A stretch of DNA of 64,000 bases from Benincasa hispida. Taxonomy: Eukaryota; Streptophyta; Magnoliopsida; Cucurbitales; Cucurbitaceae. Where the stretch lies: assembly GCF_009727055.1 (NCBI RefSeq), contig NC_052350.1, positions 23,685,233-23,749,232 of the forward strand. Reading direction: 5' to 3'. The notes under the pieces were generated by a model. The model did no database searches and was not told where the DNA came from. It saw only the letters and a list, made by a program, of their open reading frames with translations. The position numbers and the translations under genes are program-made. Numbering within the stretch: position 1 is the stretch's first letter; each line of letters starts with the position of its first letter. Positions 23,048 through 34,901 of this stretch are shown in pieces.

Positions 23048-25180
23048 TGTCACACCCCGCCCCAGATCACCCTCTTAGCCTAGAGAAGGGCATGACTGTA
23101 GTAGTTATCAACCATTGGCTGACACTTACTGCCTAAAAACTCTTACGCAATAACTCTGATACCAAATACAAATTATATGCAACAGGACGTCTTTAGGCCC
23201 ACAATTTATTAACTTAGAAACTTAATACGTTTAGAGTATTTACAACATTAGATTTACAAGTCCCAAAACCCACAAACCCTAGTCCATATATGAACAATAG
23301 TAACATGTGTACAATATTAACAGTAACCACCTAGCAAATGGTTAGAAGACTTTTCGTCCTTTAGTGGTAGAGCAGATACTGAGCTGTCTTCATAGGATTT
23401 GACCACTACCTGTGGAGGGGAAAAACAAAAACATTTGAAATAGGGTGAGCTTAGCCACAGTGAGTGACCAAGAAAACATAGTAAATTCTCATGCATAATT
23501 TCAGAAGATAGTTTTTATCTAAATATAATTTAATGCAGCATAAACAATTTCCAAGCGTAATGTATATAAAACTGTTTTAAACATAAAACAGTAAAAGCAT
23601 TTCTCAAATCAAAGTACTATATAACTGGTAAAATAATCCAACACACTACTCTAGTCCAGAGAGAACCCTTTTGCTCAATCTCTGACTTTATTCACAATGT
23701 GGGCCACATTAGGTACTACTACTCAGATATCTTCTCTCCTATATAGTTCAGTATCGAGCTACTAGGATACCTTATTTAACGTACTTCAGTATCCTGTTGG
23801 CTTGGTACCTTTTCAAAACGTACTTCAGTACCAATAGATACCTTCTCCTTGTACTTCAGTATCTAGTTGGGTGGATTGCTTCTCCTTAAAGCATGTACAG
23901 TATAACACATATACAACATGGCTTTTAAAGATGGTAACACATGCTGGAAAAAATCAATACATATACATATGTAAATAGTTTTTCAACAATAAACATGCGT
24001 TCAAATCACAATTCAAACTTTCTTGGAAACCACTTTATAAAACTAGTAGGCATGAGAATTATTTTCGCAAACATGCTTGCTGTAAACATTTGTATCAAAA
24101 CAGTTTAAAAACATTTTAGTTTGAAAACATTTTAGCCACTCACCTCGAACTCTTAGTATTTTTCACTCTAGTAGCTCCTCGGGTTCCTTTTTCACCCCTA
24201 GATCCAGATTCAATTTACAACTTAGATTATTCATAGTTCCAACCTTATTTGGAAATACTTCCTCTACAAACTTATTCTAAAATTTCTTAGGATATTACCC
24301 TAAACTTTCAGCTCAGAATTCTTCTGGTTTGGCCGGAATCACAAAATCTTCAAGACTAGCCAGACTGATCCGACAGTCTGACCCTTCTGCTTTCTTCTCA
24401 ACCTCCAGCCCAGTTCCTTGAAGCTTTTCCTCCGGCAGCCCTATTCTGAAAATTATACTTCCGAGCTTTCAGATGGCTTTGAAATCACTCCAAACGACGA
24501 GTAGATTGGAAGATCTCCTCGTCAAAATTTGACACATTCCTCTGAACTCTCACTGCCCTCTACTTTCTCTACGAAATTTATGATTTTTGTGTGATTTGAA
24601 AATGAAATCCCAACTCCATTTATAGGCATTCAAATTGCTCGTGGGATGACAGCACCTACTTGGTTGCATGGCCAAATGTTTGGTTGCTAAGCTTTGCCTT
24701 ATATGCAAGATCAGGTCCAGTTTGCTTTGCTTTACTTCTTCACATCTGTAAGTATCAAAGCAAAAGAAACATGGAGATCAAAGCCGATAGAGTATTGAGC
24801 TTGAAATGACAGAACGCTTAGACAAGAACTCAAGCCAAATCCATGGAATCCTCAGGTAGCACATTAAGATCGATGCAACGAAATGCTGAAAATCGAAAAC
24901 CGATAGAACCTAAGCTTGAAATTGACGAACACTCAAAGTTAAGGACTCAAGCTAAATCCAACAGTATCAGGTCACGCATTAAGATCAGAGCCAACGAAAC
25001 ATTGAGATCAAAGTCAGTTGAGCACTGAGCTTGAACCAACGAAACATCAAGTCAAGACTCAAGCCAAAACCAAAGAAATACTCAGTCGTGTGTAAAATCA
25101 TGCTTCAGAAGGAACGCTAAAATCGAAGCCCAAACTACTGCTCACTATTCTTTCTAAAAAAAGGTTACTTGCCATGTTAG
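23048..25180 (-). mobile_element. Unclassified repeat element inserted in gypsy gag, probably an LTR-type remnant
   Basis: The left edge TGTCACACCCCGCCCC is, on the minus strand, a GGGGCGGGGTGTGACA end of a kind I recall from cucurbit repeats. A minus-strand TGGTATCAGAG motif (primer-site-like) lies at 23,155-23,165. No protein domain was found. The right edge is not visible and no duplication of the preceding GAAAG was identified, so the class and limits are tentative. Confidence 0.4.
24775..25110 (+). repeat. Degenerate ~95-110 bp repeats
   Basis: Phrases such as GACTCAAGC, GAGCTTGAA and ACATTGAGATCAAAG recur at roughly 95-110-base spacing. The 61-codon frame at 24,843-25,028 is a by-product of this repetition. 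Confidence 0.5.
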
Positions 25181-25182
25181 TT

Positions 25183-25204
25183 TTAAAAAAAAAAAAAAAA
25201 AAAA
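25183..25204 (+). repeat. Poly-A run
   Basis: An A homopolymer of about 21 bases. It could mark the end of a retroposed sequence, but no target duplication was found. Confidence 0.7.
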
Positions 25205-25254
25205 GAAAGTAATAAATTGCTTAATAATAAAATATATAATAAATGTGACGGAGA

Positions 25255-25757
25255 TGGCAAACCACCCCTACAAGCTGCACAGTTGCCCATATAGGATTTT
25301 GTCTAGCAGGAGTCAGATCATTGTTGCAGAGGCTGGTGACTCCCTACAAGCCTACACAACACCCACATAGAGGTTTGTGTCTAACAGAAGTTAGTTCGTT
25401 ATTAGGAGCTGGCGATCACCTCTACAGGCTACACAATCACCACATAGGGTTTGTGTCCAGCAGGAGTCAGGATCGTTGTTGGTGAAGCTACTGACCACCT
25501 ATGCAGGCTTCACAGTCACCACACAAGGATTGTGTCTAACAGAAGTCAGATCTTGTTGGTCGGCTGCAACGACCCACCCCTATGACCACACAGTCACCCA
25601 TATAGGGGTTGTGTCTAATAAGAGTCAAATCGTTGTTAGCTGTATTGATGACCATCAGATCGTTGTTAGTGGCACTGACGATCACCTCTGCAAGCTACAC
25701 AGTCACCCACATAGAGGTAGTGTCAAGTAGGAGTCAAATCGTTGTTGGCGATGCTAG
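25255..25757 (+). repeat. ~77-bp satellite array, left part
   Basis: Units contain AGGCTACACAGTCACCCA, ATAGGGGTTGTGTCTA and CAGGAGTCAGATCGTTGTTG, spaced about 72-80 bases. Roughly six units are present. The array stops at the CTAG where the Athila/Tat-like element begins and resumes at 34,898. Short open frames here (25,476-25,794) come from the repeat. Confidence 0.85.
25754..25757. other. Target site duplication CTAG, left copy
   Basis: CTAG directly before the LTR start TGTTAGCTCTC. It is repeated at 34,898-34,901. Joining the flanks through one CTAG restores a normal satellite unit. Confidence 0.75.
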
Positions 25758-27215
25758 TGTTAGCTCTCAAAAAAAGCTATTAGTCCTAGCTTAATTCAAA
25801 CTCATTAATGAAATTTATGGGGTTATTTTTCCATTTTATAGCTAACGAGCAACCAAGAGGTAAAATCAGGGATTTGAAGCTAATCGAGGCTAATTTGAAG
25901 CAATTTGGAGTAGATTTAAGTATCCAGGCTTTAAAGGACATGAAATGACAAAAATACCCCCAGCATCAGCGTCACAACGCGCACAACACTCAAGCCCAAC
26001 GCTGTAAGACAGTAGCGTAGAATTGCAACGCTTCTTTAGAGCGTTGCGATGCTACGACATTTGACGGACGGAGGAGAAGCGTGCGCGTGAGTGAGCGTTG
26101 CAATGTTGCCCTGAGATTTTCTATAATATCTCCTTTTGCTAGGTCAAAAATATGTTGAATTGTATTGAGAAAGGTCCGAAAAATGCCGAAACTCTTCATG
26201 AAGGCCAAGGAGAGGTCTTGATTTCTCCTTTTCCCTTATGTTTTCAGTACCGTAGGTTAGGTTTACTTTTTTGGATTATGGATTTGTATTGGATTGTATC
26301 CCATTGGTTTTTCTATGAATCAATGAGGTAAGTTTTGATTAGTTCTTGGATTAAGTGTTCTTTGTAATTTAATGGGTTAAATAATGTTCGATTTTGTGCT
26401 TCAATTAAGAATTATGTTTTTCTTTTATCTCGCATGATTTAGATTTGCTTTTGCATGTTGGACTAACGACCCTATCACGATTGCATGTCTTTGCTAGTTA
26501 AATTCAGGCTCACACGTATCCTTGTAATCGTCCATGCTTTGAATTTATCCCTGTGGCACAGATTAGATGAGCATGCCTAAGTGTATAGGCTAACCTTGCA
26601 TCGTACATTTAATCTAGATTTAAAGAATAATTGGATTATTTGAACATGGCTTTCCTGACACTTAGTCAACATAGTTAAATCCTTGATTTTCATGCATGTG
26701 TTTCTTGTTCTTTATGGCCGTTAAGGACCCAATTGCATCTAGAAGTATGTAGGCTAGTTAAGGCACAGTCTTTCGAGCCTTAACTACAGATTAGGACGCT
26801 CAATTTGGTTTGGATTAATTAATTCTTTGCTTTTGTAGAGATTGATTAGTTATTATCAAATTGAGTAGCCATGCATGCATAATTCGAATATTTGTTATTT
26901 GGCATAAAACAATGGTTTAATTCACATTGAATAGCCACTTGATCTGAGAACTAAACAAGTCCTTTACCATTCCATATATAACTTGCAATTTACTTTTCTT
27001 GCATCCTCCTAAATCGAAAACAAAACCCCATTTTTATTGTTTTTCCCGCAGTCAAATCTAACACAAAGAGAAATTAATTATTCGCTTCTCTGTGGTTCGA
27101 CCCCACACTTACCACTGTTACTACGTCTTTATAGTAATAGGAGTAGTTCGGTATTATAAATTTTCTTTTAACCAGACTCAAAGCTTATTAATGACATAGG
27201 TTTTTGCTCTGATAA
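25758..27215 (+). repeat. 5' LTR of Athila/Tat-like element (1,458 bp)
   Basis: Aligns with 33,464-34,897 throughout. Contains a cluster of GCGTTGCAACGCT-like words at 25,970-26,110. The minus-strand frame at 25,990-26,208 is not a gene. Confidence 0.88.
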
Positions 27216-27219
27216 AAAA

Positions 27220-27237
27220 TGGCGTTGTTGCCAAGGA
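27220..27237 (+). other. Primer binding site, tRNA-Asp type
   Basis: TGGCGTTGTTGCCAAGGA matches the Athila/Tat site TGGCGCCGTTGCCGGGGA at 14 of 18 bases. All four differences are C-to-T or G-to-A, as expected from decay of methylated cytosines. Confidence 0.85.
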
Positions 27238-27347
27238 CGCAAGCCAATTAATATATTTTAGTTAGAGTTGACAGTTAACTTTACAAGCAACTATACTATT
27301 CCTACCTTATCACTAATCTATCATTATCCTTATATATTCCTTTTTGT

Positions 27348-28240
27348 GTGTCTATTTTTTCTTTTATGGCAAGAAATATCAACAAGTATGGTTTTCGATA
27401 TGCGGAGCAAGGAGAATTACCTGAGGTAAGGGAGATTCGTGGCCTTAGAGATCAAATTTCTGAACTAACCTCTATTGTGCGAGCTTTGGCAAATATACAG
27501 GTTCAGAATTCGCACGACCCTAAGTGCAGATATTATTCTCCTTGGGAGTTGGCTGGCCAAACACTGTTGCCAAGGCTATATCAGTCTACCCATACAGGTA
27601 TTTCTTTAGAGGGTATATTTAGGGAACTTTCTAATCGCTCTAGTGAGTTTGTGCAGGAACGCCCCTACTATTATCAAGAGCCCATCAATTTCCCGTAGGA
27701 CGACCGTTATTTCGAATGTGAGGTCAAAGCTCAAATTAAAAATTCGAGTGACCAAATCACTCAAATTATTGAATCGGTTAGGAAACTGGAGGAGTCTTGT
27801 GAATCAACCTCTGAGGATGCCGAGGTGAGCAGTGGAGATATGAGCATCGAGGATCCCGCAGAACCAATGGTCCCTCAAATTTCTGAGCAAGGTAAGGCGT
27901 TGGATTATTTAAAGTGTGAACGTACTAATGACTTTTCTAAGCGTGCAGGAAATCAGTTAGAGCCATCCCGTGTCTGTGGCACTAAGCTCAACCTTGTGAT
28001 GGAATATGCGTGGACCGATTCGAACGATGACGTTTATCTTCTGCCATGACAAGAACATGTCGGTGAGGTTAGGTATAAGTATGGGCTTAATTTGGAAGAA
28101 TTTCAGGTAAAAGAGTTATAGGCTCCCAAGCCTTGCCCTATTCTTTGTACCAATATTCCTCTTATTTTTGAATTTTGCTTGCTTTCACCTCACGAGTCAG
28201 TTGAATCAGAGTCTTTCTTTGTAGTTGAGTCAGTTTTAAA
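27348..28240 (+). pseudogene. Degenerate coding region in Athila/Tat-like element
   Basis: A 116-codon frame (27,348-27,698; probable start MARNINKYGFRYAEQGELPE at 27,366) is followed by readable stretches in shifting frames, such as SDQITQIIESVRKLEESCES and the acidic DMSIEDPAEP up to about 28,049, and SPHESVESESFF near 28,200. The position just after the primer site suggests a gag-like role, but I cannot match it to a gag domain. Frameshifts and stops make it non-functional as it stands. Confidence 0.5.
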
Positions 28241-29100
28241 GTCTTTTATTTTAATGTCGTTTTCAAAAATTAAAAATTAAAAATTTGACCTATCTGGTTC
28301 TTTTCAGAAGATGGGAATCCTTATGGCCCTACTAGGCCATATCAACTCATCCAAGAAAGGATCGGAGAAATACGAGAATTTCTTTGTACCTTGATAGGGG
28401 ACGGGTCACGTCGAGCAACCGACATTAAAAATTTGCGCTTCCTGAAGGCAATCAGGTTTCAAAAATATTTTCCTTTTTATTTTATTTTTGTTTTTATTTT
28501 AGGTTAATTTTTGAAATATATATATTTTTCAGAATTAGGGCATAGCTTCGCAACGCTGTAATTGCAGCATTGCAACACTGCGAGACAGAACAACGTTAAA
28601 ACGCTGCGTCCGTCCTGTTTTTCTTCACTTCCTCTTCAACTTTTCCCTCAAGCCCGAGCCTTCTCTCCCACTTTTTCCTTAAATCTCTTCACAATTTTTT
28701 ATCCTTTGCATGTTTTTCACCCATCTCTGCACGTTTTTCCCTTGGATCTATTGAATATTTTGTGGTTTTTGTCCATTCAAGGTCTAGCAAAGTTCTTGAG
28801 CATTTTTTTTTTAGATTTCGTTGCTTCAAAGGTAAAAATCTTTAGTCATTCTTGTTTATTGTTGCATATTGATAGTGAATGGTTGTAAGAAATCTGTTTT
28901 TGCATAGTTTTGCTTGATTCTTGTATGGGTTTGAGATTTGAATGTTGATAATGTTGAATATCATATGAATATGTTGTGTTTTTCTGCGTGTAGGTTAAAA
29001 TTTGGAGTAATTTTTGAAAGTTGGGGGTAGGTTTGGTGTGTTTGAATTAGAAGAAGAGTGAGGGAAATTATCTAGGATCCAAATTTTTGTGAGCCTTTTT
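28241..29100 (+). other. Non-coding internal stretch of Athila/Tat-like element
   Basis: Contains the CGACATTAAAAATTTGCGCTT stretch near 28,420, reminiscent of a segment often seen near gag in Athila/Tat-type elements. It also has a cluster of GCAACGCTG/GCAGCATTGC words at 28,545-28,612 resembling those in the LTR. The 108-codon frame at 28,562-28,888 is low-complexity and not supported. Confidence 0.45.
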
Positions 29101-29429
29101 TTCTTGAAAAATCTAGAACTGGTCTTAGAAGGGTAAGAAGAAATGAAGCTAACACTAGTGGGCAGAACCCCAAGCTAGAGTTTGACTATCCTAGGTTTAG
29201 TTCTAGGGAAGCCCTAGATAGATATAACTATGTTGTTTCTTCTAGGAGGTTAGTCCTCGAGAGAGCCCTGAGCTTAAAGGCTAACTACTACTCCCACGTT
29301 ACCAAGCAGATCCATGAGCAAGGGTGGGAGTCTTTAGTTGGTCGTCCTGGCGTGGCGGTTATACTCATAGTTAGGGAGTTCTATGCTAACATGGACGAGA
29401 GTAGAGATATCTCATTGGTTAGAGGCGTT
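29101..29429 (+). pseudogene. PF20167-like plant transposon protein, N-terminal part
   Basis: The readable frame includes SREALDRYNYVVSSRRLVLE, then WESLVGRPGVAVILIVREFY and ANMDESRDISLVRGV. The VREFYANM and VRG words are typical of the 'putative plant transposon protein' family in Athila/Tat-like elements (function unknown). It is cut at 29,430 by the solo LTR and continues at 31,292. Confidence 0.65.
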
Positions 29430-31291
29430 TGCAACAGAAGACTTCAGAATCAATAAGCACTTAAACTACATTTAATTTGAGTTTTAAGCATGTTGTTCAT
29501 ATGGCATTCATAAGAGAGTTTGAAACACATATTACCTTTGAATATCTCTTTCACGAATTCAGCAGAAATCCACCAAGAGAGAGCTTGAATCTTCAAGAAG
29601 ACCACCATCAAGATTTTCTCCACTATGCTCAAGCAGGAACATGTGGTGGAAACACTTAAATTAAGTTGAATTGATGATGAACAAGTGAGGGATGTGTAGA
29701 GTTTTTAGGTTTTCACTTCAGCAAGTAAAACTCGGATTGCTTTTTGATCTTCATGCATGGAACTTCTATATATAGGTAGAGTTCATGCAAATATATAGGG
29801 TTGCATGGAGAGCAGCTCCTCCTTGTAGATCATTACAAGTTTGAATTGGAATTTGGTGATAATCCATCAAAGTGGTTAGTGGGTTTTTCCCAAAAAATAG
29901 AAAAATCCATTACCTTAAAATGATTTCAAATATCATTTTATTTTGTTATTTAAATTAGTTTTATAAATTTAATTAAAAATAGTTAATTTAAATAAAACTA
30001 TTTTTAATTAATTTTTAATTAAAATAATATTAATTTAATATCTTAATATTAAATTAATAAAATATCAATTTCACCAATTAAATCAATTTCATATTTAAAC
30101 AATAATTTAAAATATTAATTGATTTTCCAATTTCGTTTAATTTCAATTAAATTAAACGTTTTTTAATTGTATTCATATACAATCAATTGAAAACCCTAAA
30201 ATTGAATTTGAACATTTCAAAATTCATAACCTAATTTCATACATCAATACTCAATTATTATTCCAAATTAAGAGCTAGTAGAGGGACCTAATGGACCTAC
30301 AGATCATGTGCTCCAACAATCTGTAATTAATTCGTTAAACTCTTTAATCGAATTAATTACTATTCGTTAACTATCAAGACACACCACTATAGCTCGATAG
30401 TTGCCACTCTTCTTATGTAGATATATTTCTATCTATGTAAACCATAATCAGTAAGTCGATCCTTCACAGGTCGTTTGTAATTACAATTGGTCAAATTATT
30501 GTTTTACCCCTGTAAATACATCTTGCACCTTTAAGTTCCTACTGACCCTCTAATGAAACAATTTGATTCATAAATACTACTTATGAATCATCCCTCTCTA
30601 TCATGAGAAGGCAGGGCCCCGGTTGTTCAGACCTGGAATCAACACTTAAAGGAACAACCTTCCTACTAACCAATGAAAATGGGTAGGAGTAATTCTATCT
30701 TGCAGGGCTATGTTCCTAGCTATCCATCCGGTCTTATCCCCAAAATGGAAGGCTTATTGAGTAGTGTTGTTAGACTACTCTCACCCAAGCAGATCAAAGG
30801 ATAATATTGAATAAACAGGAACTCATAGCTAGCTCAGGATTAAGATCGAGTTATCCTAGGGTATGAAATAGTCAATTTTAACAGTAAACAGTCGTCATAA
30901 AGAAAGTGACTATTCCGTGGTCCAGTCTATATGCAAACTCATTGCATAGGATGCCCCCACACACATGTCTCTACATGAATGATCTGTGGATCACGTCATT
31001 TGTATTACCTATACAAAATGGGTTGAATCCAATAGTGTTACTAGGATGAGATACTCAATTTTATCCATATACTTATAGACCATTTAGGCTATATACTATT
31101 AACTTGATCATGTTTATGTCACAACATAAAGTTAAAGTATTCATACTATAGCCATAGATATGTTTATTAGATTTTCATAATAGAATGCAAAATCAACAAC
31201 TTAATGAATAAGATACTCAATAATATTTTATTGACAAATAGAATGTTTAACACAAAATTTACGAACTGTGAGTTCTAGGACATTTCCAACA
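29430..31291 (-). repeat. Solo Copia LTR (1,862 bp) inside the Athila/Tat-like element
   Basis: In its own sense it begins TGTTGGAAATGTCC and ends CTTCTGTTGCA. The conserved family body lies at 30,270-31,130. The flanking coding sequence of the host element continues across it. The bordering five bases are GCGTT and CCATT, agreeing at three of five, consistent with an aged duplication. Open frames at 29,450-29,659 lie in the LTR and are not genes. Confidence 0.8.
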
Positions 31292-32106
31292 CCATTTTCA
31301 TCATCCCGCATCAACGAAGTCTACGGTTTACGTGACTTCAATGATGAGTATGGCAGGCTTTGCTTTGGGCAGTTCCCGGAAGAAGAGGTTATTCAAACCT
31401 TATGTGGGCTAGGAGTTCAGTGGACCAGGTCCAGAGGGGTCGCTGTGAGATTCAGGAGCACGAATATGTCCGACTCTGTCAGATCTAGCACGCATTTGTA
31501 TGCTCTAGATTGATGTCAATGTTGCACCTAGATATCACAAAGGACCGAGCCAAATTGCTTTACTGCCTTGTCCAGGGGATGTTCATCAATGTTGGTCGAG
31601 TCATTAGGGCATCAATCCATCATTATGGGCGGTGTTCCACCGCTGGTAGTTTAGGCCACCCAAACCTGATTACCAAGTTGTGCCAGAGGTATGGGGTGGA
31701 GATCTCTTACGACAAGGAGAACATGGGGGGTCGTGCCCCCATCAGTAGGTCATCGGTCTCGGCCTTCCGAGGGAGAGGAGTGGACCAGCCTAATGATAAT
31801 GATGACGAGAAAAACGGAGAGGATGAGCAGGCTCTAGCGATAGAGGCGGCCCCCTGTGCTGGTCCCTAGGATTAAACCGACATTCAAGTGGCATGGGAGT
31901 CCTATGCAGAGCAGGCATACAGGATGTCAACTGAGGCACTCCGGGTAGCGACCGAGTCACTACGAGTGAGTCAAAAAACTGCCTGTCAAGTGAGGCGTAT
32001 GGAGAGAACGATGAACTTCATTGTTGAAGAGAACTGTCTCTACTATGCCAACATCGGTTTCCAGAGTGGCCTCCAGAGGGACTCAGACTCTCCCAATTCT
32101 AATTAA
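31292..32106 (+). pseudogene. PF20167-like plant transposon protein, C-terminal part
   Basis: Reads PFSSSRINEVYGLRDFNDEY, then in a second frame from 31,510 MLHLDITKDRAKLLYCLVQG, MFINVGRVIRASIHHYGR and LGHPNLITKLCQRYGVEISY. These follow the usual order of the family: a NxxYGL segment, a K-x-R-A-x-LLYC-x-V-x-G segment, a VGxxI segment and an LIT-x-LC-x-x-x-GV segment. After a stop at 31,869 another frame (31,888-32,106) encodes a helical tail. The region is broken by at least two frame changes, so it is a relic. Confidence 0.7.
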
Positions 32107-33450
32107 GGCCACTTTCTTCTTCCTTCCTACTCTACTTGATTTCTTTTTGTGTGCCCTCAGTCGTTTCTTTTCTTTTCTTTCCTTTTTCCTTTTATCATTT
32201 TACGTTTGTTAATTTCTTTGTTTCGTAGGTTTTCTTTTGTAGTTTTTCTTCTATCTTCTCTTTCTGTAGGCCTCTCCAGAGCCTTATCTATTTTTCAACA
32301 AAAAAGAGGCCCAATGCCACCGCCATCCCACATGCAATATTGTTATCAGGAAAGGTTTTTTGTTCCCTTGTTTTCATTCTTCTTGAGCTTTACTTAGAAT
32401 ACATTGGGGACAATGTATGTTTTTAAGTTGGGGTGAGGTACTCGTTGGGTAGTTTTTCTATATATTAGCTTGGGGTCCTTGAGCACTGTGCTCGAACTAT
32501 GTTGTGTGCTTCTATTGCCTTGTTAGCCTATTTGCTCTATTGTTATCATGATAGTCTATGATGCACTCTTTCTATAATGAAATTTGCATGAAGGAACGTT
32601 AGGGTTGCATGATCATGGTTTTTAGCCCATTTTTAAAAATCTTCTTGTCACTTGCATCTTTAAGTCATTGTTTTGTGACATTAAAATCTTGCATGCTTAA
32701 ATTGGGTTATCTGGTTTGTATTTTTGTTGTCACCCCGAAAGGTCCACCTTTGACTTAAGAGTAACTGTCCTTGTTTTAGAGCAAAAATAGACAAAGTGGA
32801 TATACATATAAAAAGATAATAATAAAAAAAATAAAATAACAAAGAAAGGCGAATTAGTTGCAATTCTGAAAGAAAAATAGAAAAATAAAAAAAAATGAGG
32901 CATAAGCAGTTTGCCTGCAAAAAAAATAAATAAATAAAAAATAGTGTGTGTGTGTATGCATAGAAGATGTTGAAAGAGCTACCTCCGCTCTGTTCTGTTA
33001 GGGCCCACGAGAATAGAGTGATAGGTTCCCGGCGGTGGAGTGTGAAAGCTAGCCCTCTAGGTAAAAGAAATGCTCTTTATGTTCTATGTGTGTGAGTTTA
33101 AGCACCCTTGTCTTAGTGTTGCCCTCTTTTTTGCAAGTGTGGTATGTCTGAGGTTGATAACCGAACCAAATTAGGGGAAAAATGGGATGAGGACCTTTTA
33201 AAACTTTTCCAGACTATGCAAGCTTACTAGCAGAACTCTTGACTCACTTATGCATGTTTAGATAAAGAAAATTCTTAAACTTGTGCTTCATTAATTGATC
33301 ATAATTGAATTTCTTTCTTGATTACAATTTTCATTTGATCTGACTGTGGAGACTGGAGTAACAACTTTGCGAAATAAGCTAGCATGTCTTTGAATGTTTT
33401 ATATGATGTTTGATTGTTTGTCTCTACCTTGCTAAGGACAAGCAAGAATT
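32107..33450 (+). other. 3' non-coding region of Athila/Tat-like element
   Basis: Starts with T/C-rich sequence. It then has ACATTGGGGACAATGTATG at 32,401, followed by TTAAGTTGGGGTGAGG. This pairing of a GGACAATG word with a G-rich purine tract is characteristic of Athila/Tat 3' regions. A purine-rich stretch (32,815-32,945) and a short GTGTGTGT run follow. No protein was recognised. Confidence 0.55.
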
Positions 33451-33463
33451 AAGTTGGGGTGTT
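33451..33463 (+). other. Polypurine tract of Athila/Tat-like element
   Basis: AAGTTGGGGTGTT directly precedes the 3' LTR start TGTTAGTTCTC. A near copy lies about 1 kb upstream at 32,425-32,437. Confidence 0.7.
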
Positions 33464-34897
33464 TGTTAGTTCTCAAAAAGAGCTATTATTCCTAGCTTAA
33501 TTTGAACTCGTTAGTGGATTTTATGCATTTATTTCTCCGTTTTGTAGGTAACGAGCAACCAAGAGGTAGAATCAGGGATTTGAAGCTAATCGGGGCTAAT
33601 CTGAAGCAAATTAGAGTGATTTGAGTATCCAGGCTTCAAGGGACATGAAATGACTAAAATACCCCCAGCATCAACATCACAATGTCGCGCAATGCTCAAG
33701 ACCAATGCTGTAAGATGATAGCGTTGCGACACTACAAAATTTGACGGACAGAGGAGAAGTGCGTGCGAGTGAGCGTTGCAATGCTGCCCTGAGATTTTCT
33801 ATAAATATCTCTTTTTGCTAGGTCAAAAATATGCTGAATTGTATTGAGAATGGCCCGAAAAACGCCAAAACTCTTCATGGAGACCGAGGAGAGGCCTTGA
33901 TTTTTCCTTTTCTCCTATGTTTTCAGTACCATAGGTTAGATTTACTTTTCTGGATTATGGATTTGTATTAGATTGTATAGCATTGGTTTGTCTATGAATT
34001 CAATGAGGTAATTTTCGATTAGCTCTTGGACTAAGTGTTTTTTGTAATTTAATGAGTTATATGTTCAATTTTGTGCTTCAATTAAGAATTATGTTTTTCT
34101 TTTATCTCGCATGATTTAGATTTGCAAGTGTGTTGGACTGAAGACCCTATCATGATTGCATGTCTTTGCTAATTAAACTCAGGCTCGCACGTATTCTTGT
34201 AATTGTCCATGCTTTGAATTTACCCCTGTAGCACAGATTAGATGAGCATGCTTAGGTGTATAGGCTGACCTTGAATCTTTGCATCGTACATTTAATGTAG
34301 ATTTAAAGAATACTTTGATTATTTGACATGGCTTTCCTGACATTTAACCAACATAGCTGAATCCTTGATTTTCATGCATGTGTTTCTAGTTTTTTATGGT
34401 CGCTAAGGACCCAATTGCATCTAGGAGCATGTAGGCTAGTTAAAGCATGGTTTTTCCAGCCTTAACTACAGATTAAGATGCTCGATTTGGTTTGGATTAA
34501 TTGATGTTCAACCTTTGTAGAGATTGATTAGTTCTTATCAAATTAAGTAGCTATGCATGCATAATTTCAAATATTTGTTATTTGGCATAAAACAATGATT
34601 TAATTTACATCGAATGGCCACTTGATCTGAGAACTAAACGAGTCTTTTACCTTCCATATATCCCTTGAAATTTACTTTTCTTGCATCCTCCAAAATCGAA
34701 ACCAAAATCCCATTTTTACTATTTTTCCCGCAGTCAAATCTAACACAAAAAGAAATTAATTGTTCGCTTCTTTGTAGTTTGACCCCGCACTTACCACTAT
34801 CACTACGTCTTTGTAATAATAGGAGTAGTTCAGTATTATAAATTTTCTTTTGACTAGACTCGAAGCTTATTAACGATGTAGGTTTCGGCTCTGATCA
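33464..34897 (+). repeat. 3' LTR of Athila/Tat-like element (1,434 bp)
   Basis: Aligns with 25,758-27,215. It lacks a short stretch of the GCGTTGC cluster present in the 5' copy. It ends CTGATCA just before CTAG. Confidence 0.88.
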
Positions 34898-34901
34898 CTA
34901 G
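34898..34901. other. Target site duplication CTAG, right copy
   Basis: Follows the 3' LTR end and matches 25,754-25,757. Confidence 0.75.

Larger units (their letters stand above)
25758..34897 (+). mobile_element. Athila/Tat-like Ty3-gypsy retrotransposon, non-autonomous (9,140 bp)
   Basis: LTRs at 25,758-27,215 and 33,464-34,897 begin TGTTAG and end near CTGATCA. A tRNA-Asp-type primer site follows the 5' LTR and a G-rich polypurine tract precedes the 3' LTR. No reverse transcriptase, integrase or protease is seen. Instead there are broken frames, one resembling the plant 'putative plant transposon protein' domain (PF20167) usual in such elements. It sits in a satellite array with a 4-bp CTAG duplication and is itself cut by a solo Copia LTR at 29,430-31,291. 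Confidence 0.8.

Noticed and set aside
25255..25757. Regularly spaced repeats, CRISPR-like at first sight
   Set aside because: Units are contiguous ~77-bp degenerate repeats without unique spacers, in a plant nuclear genome.
28562..28888. 108-codon Phe/Ser/Leu-rich open frame
   Set aside because: T/C-rich non-coding tract inside the Athila/Tat-like element. Its composition explains the open frame.
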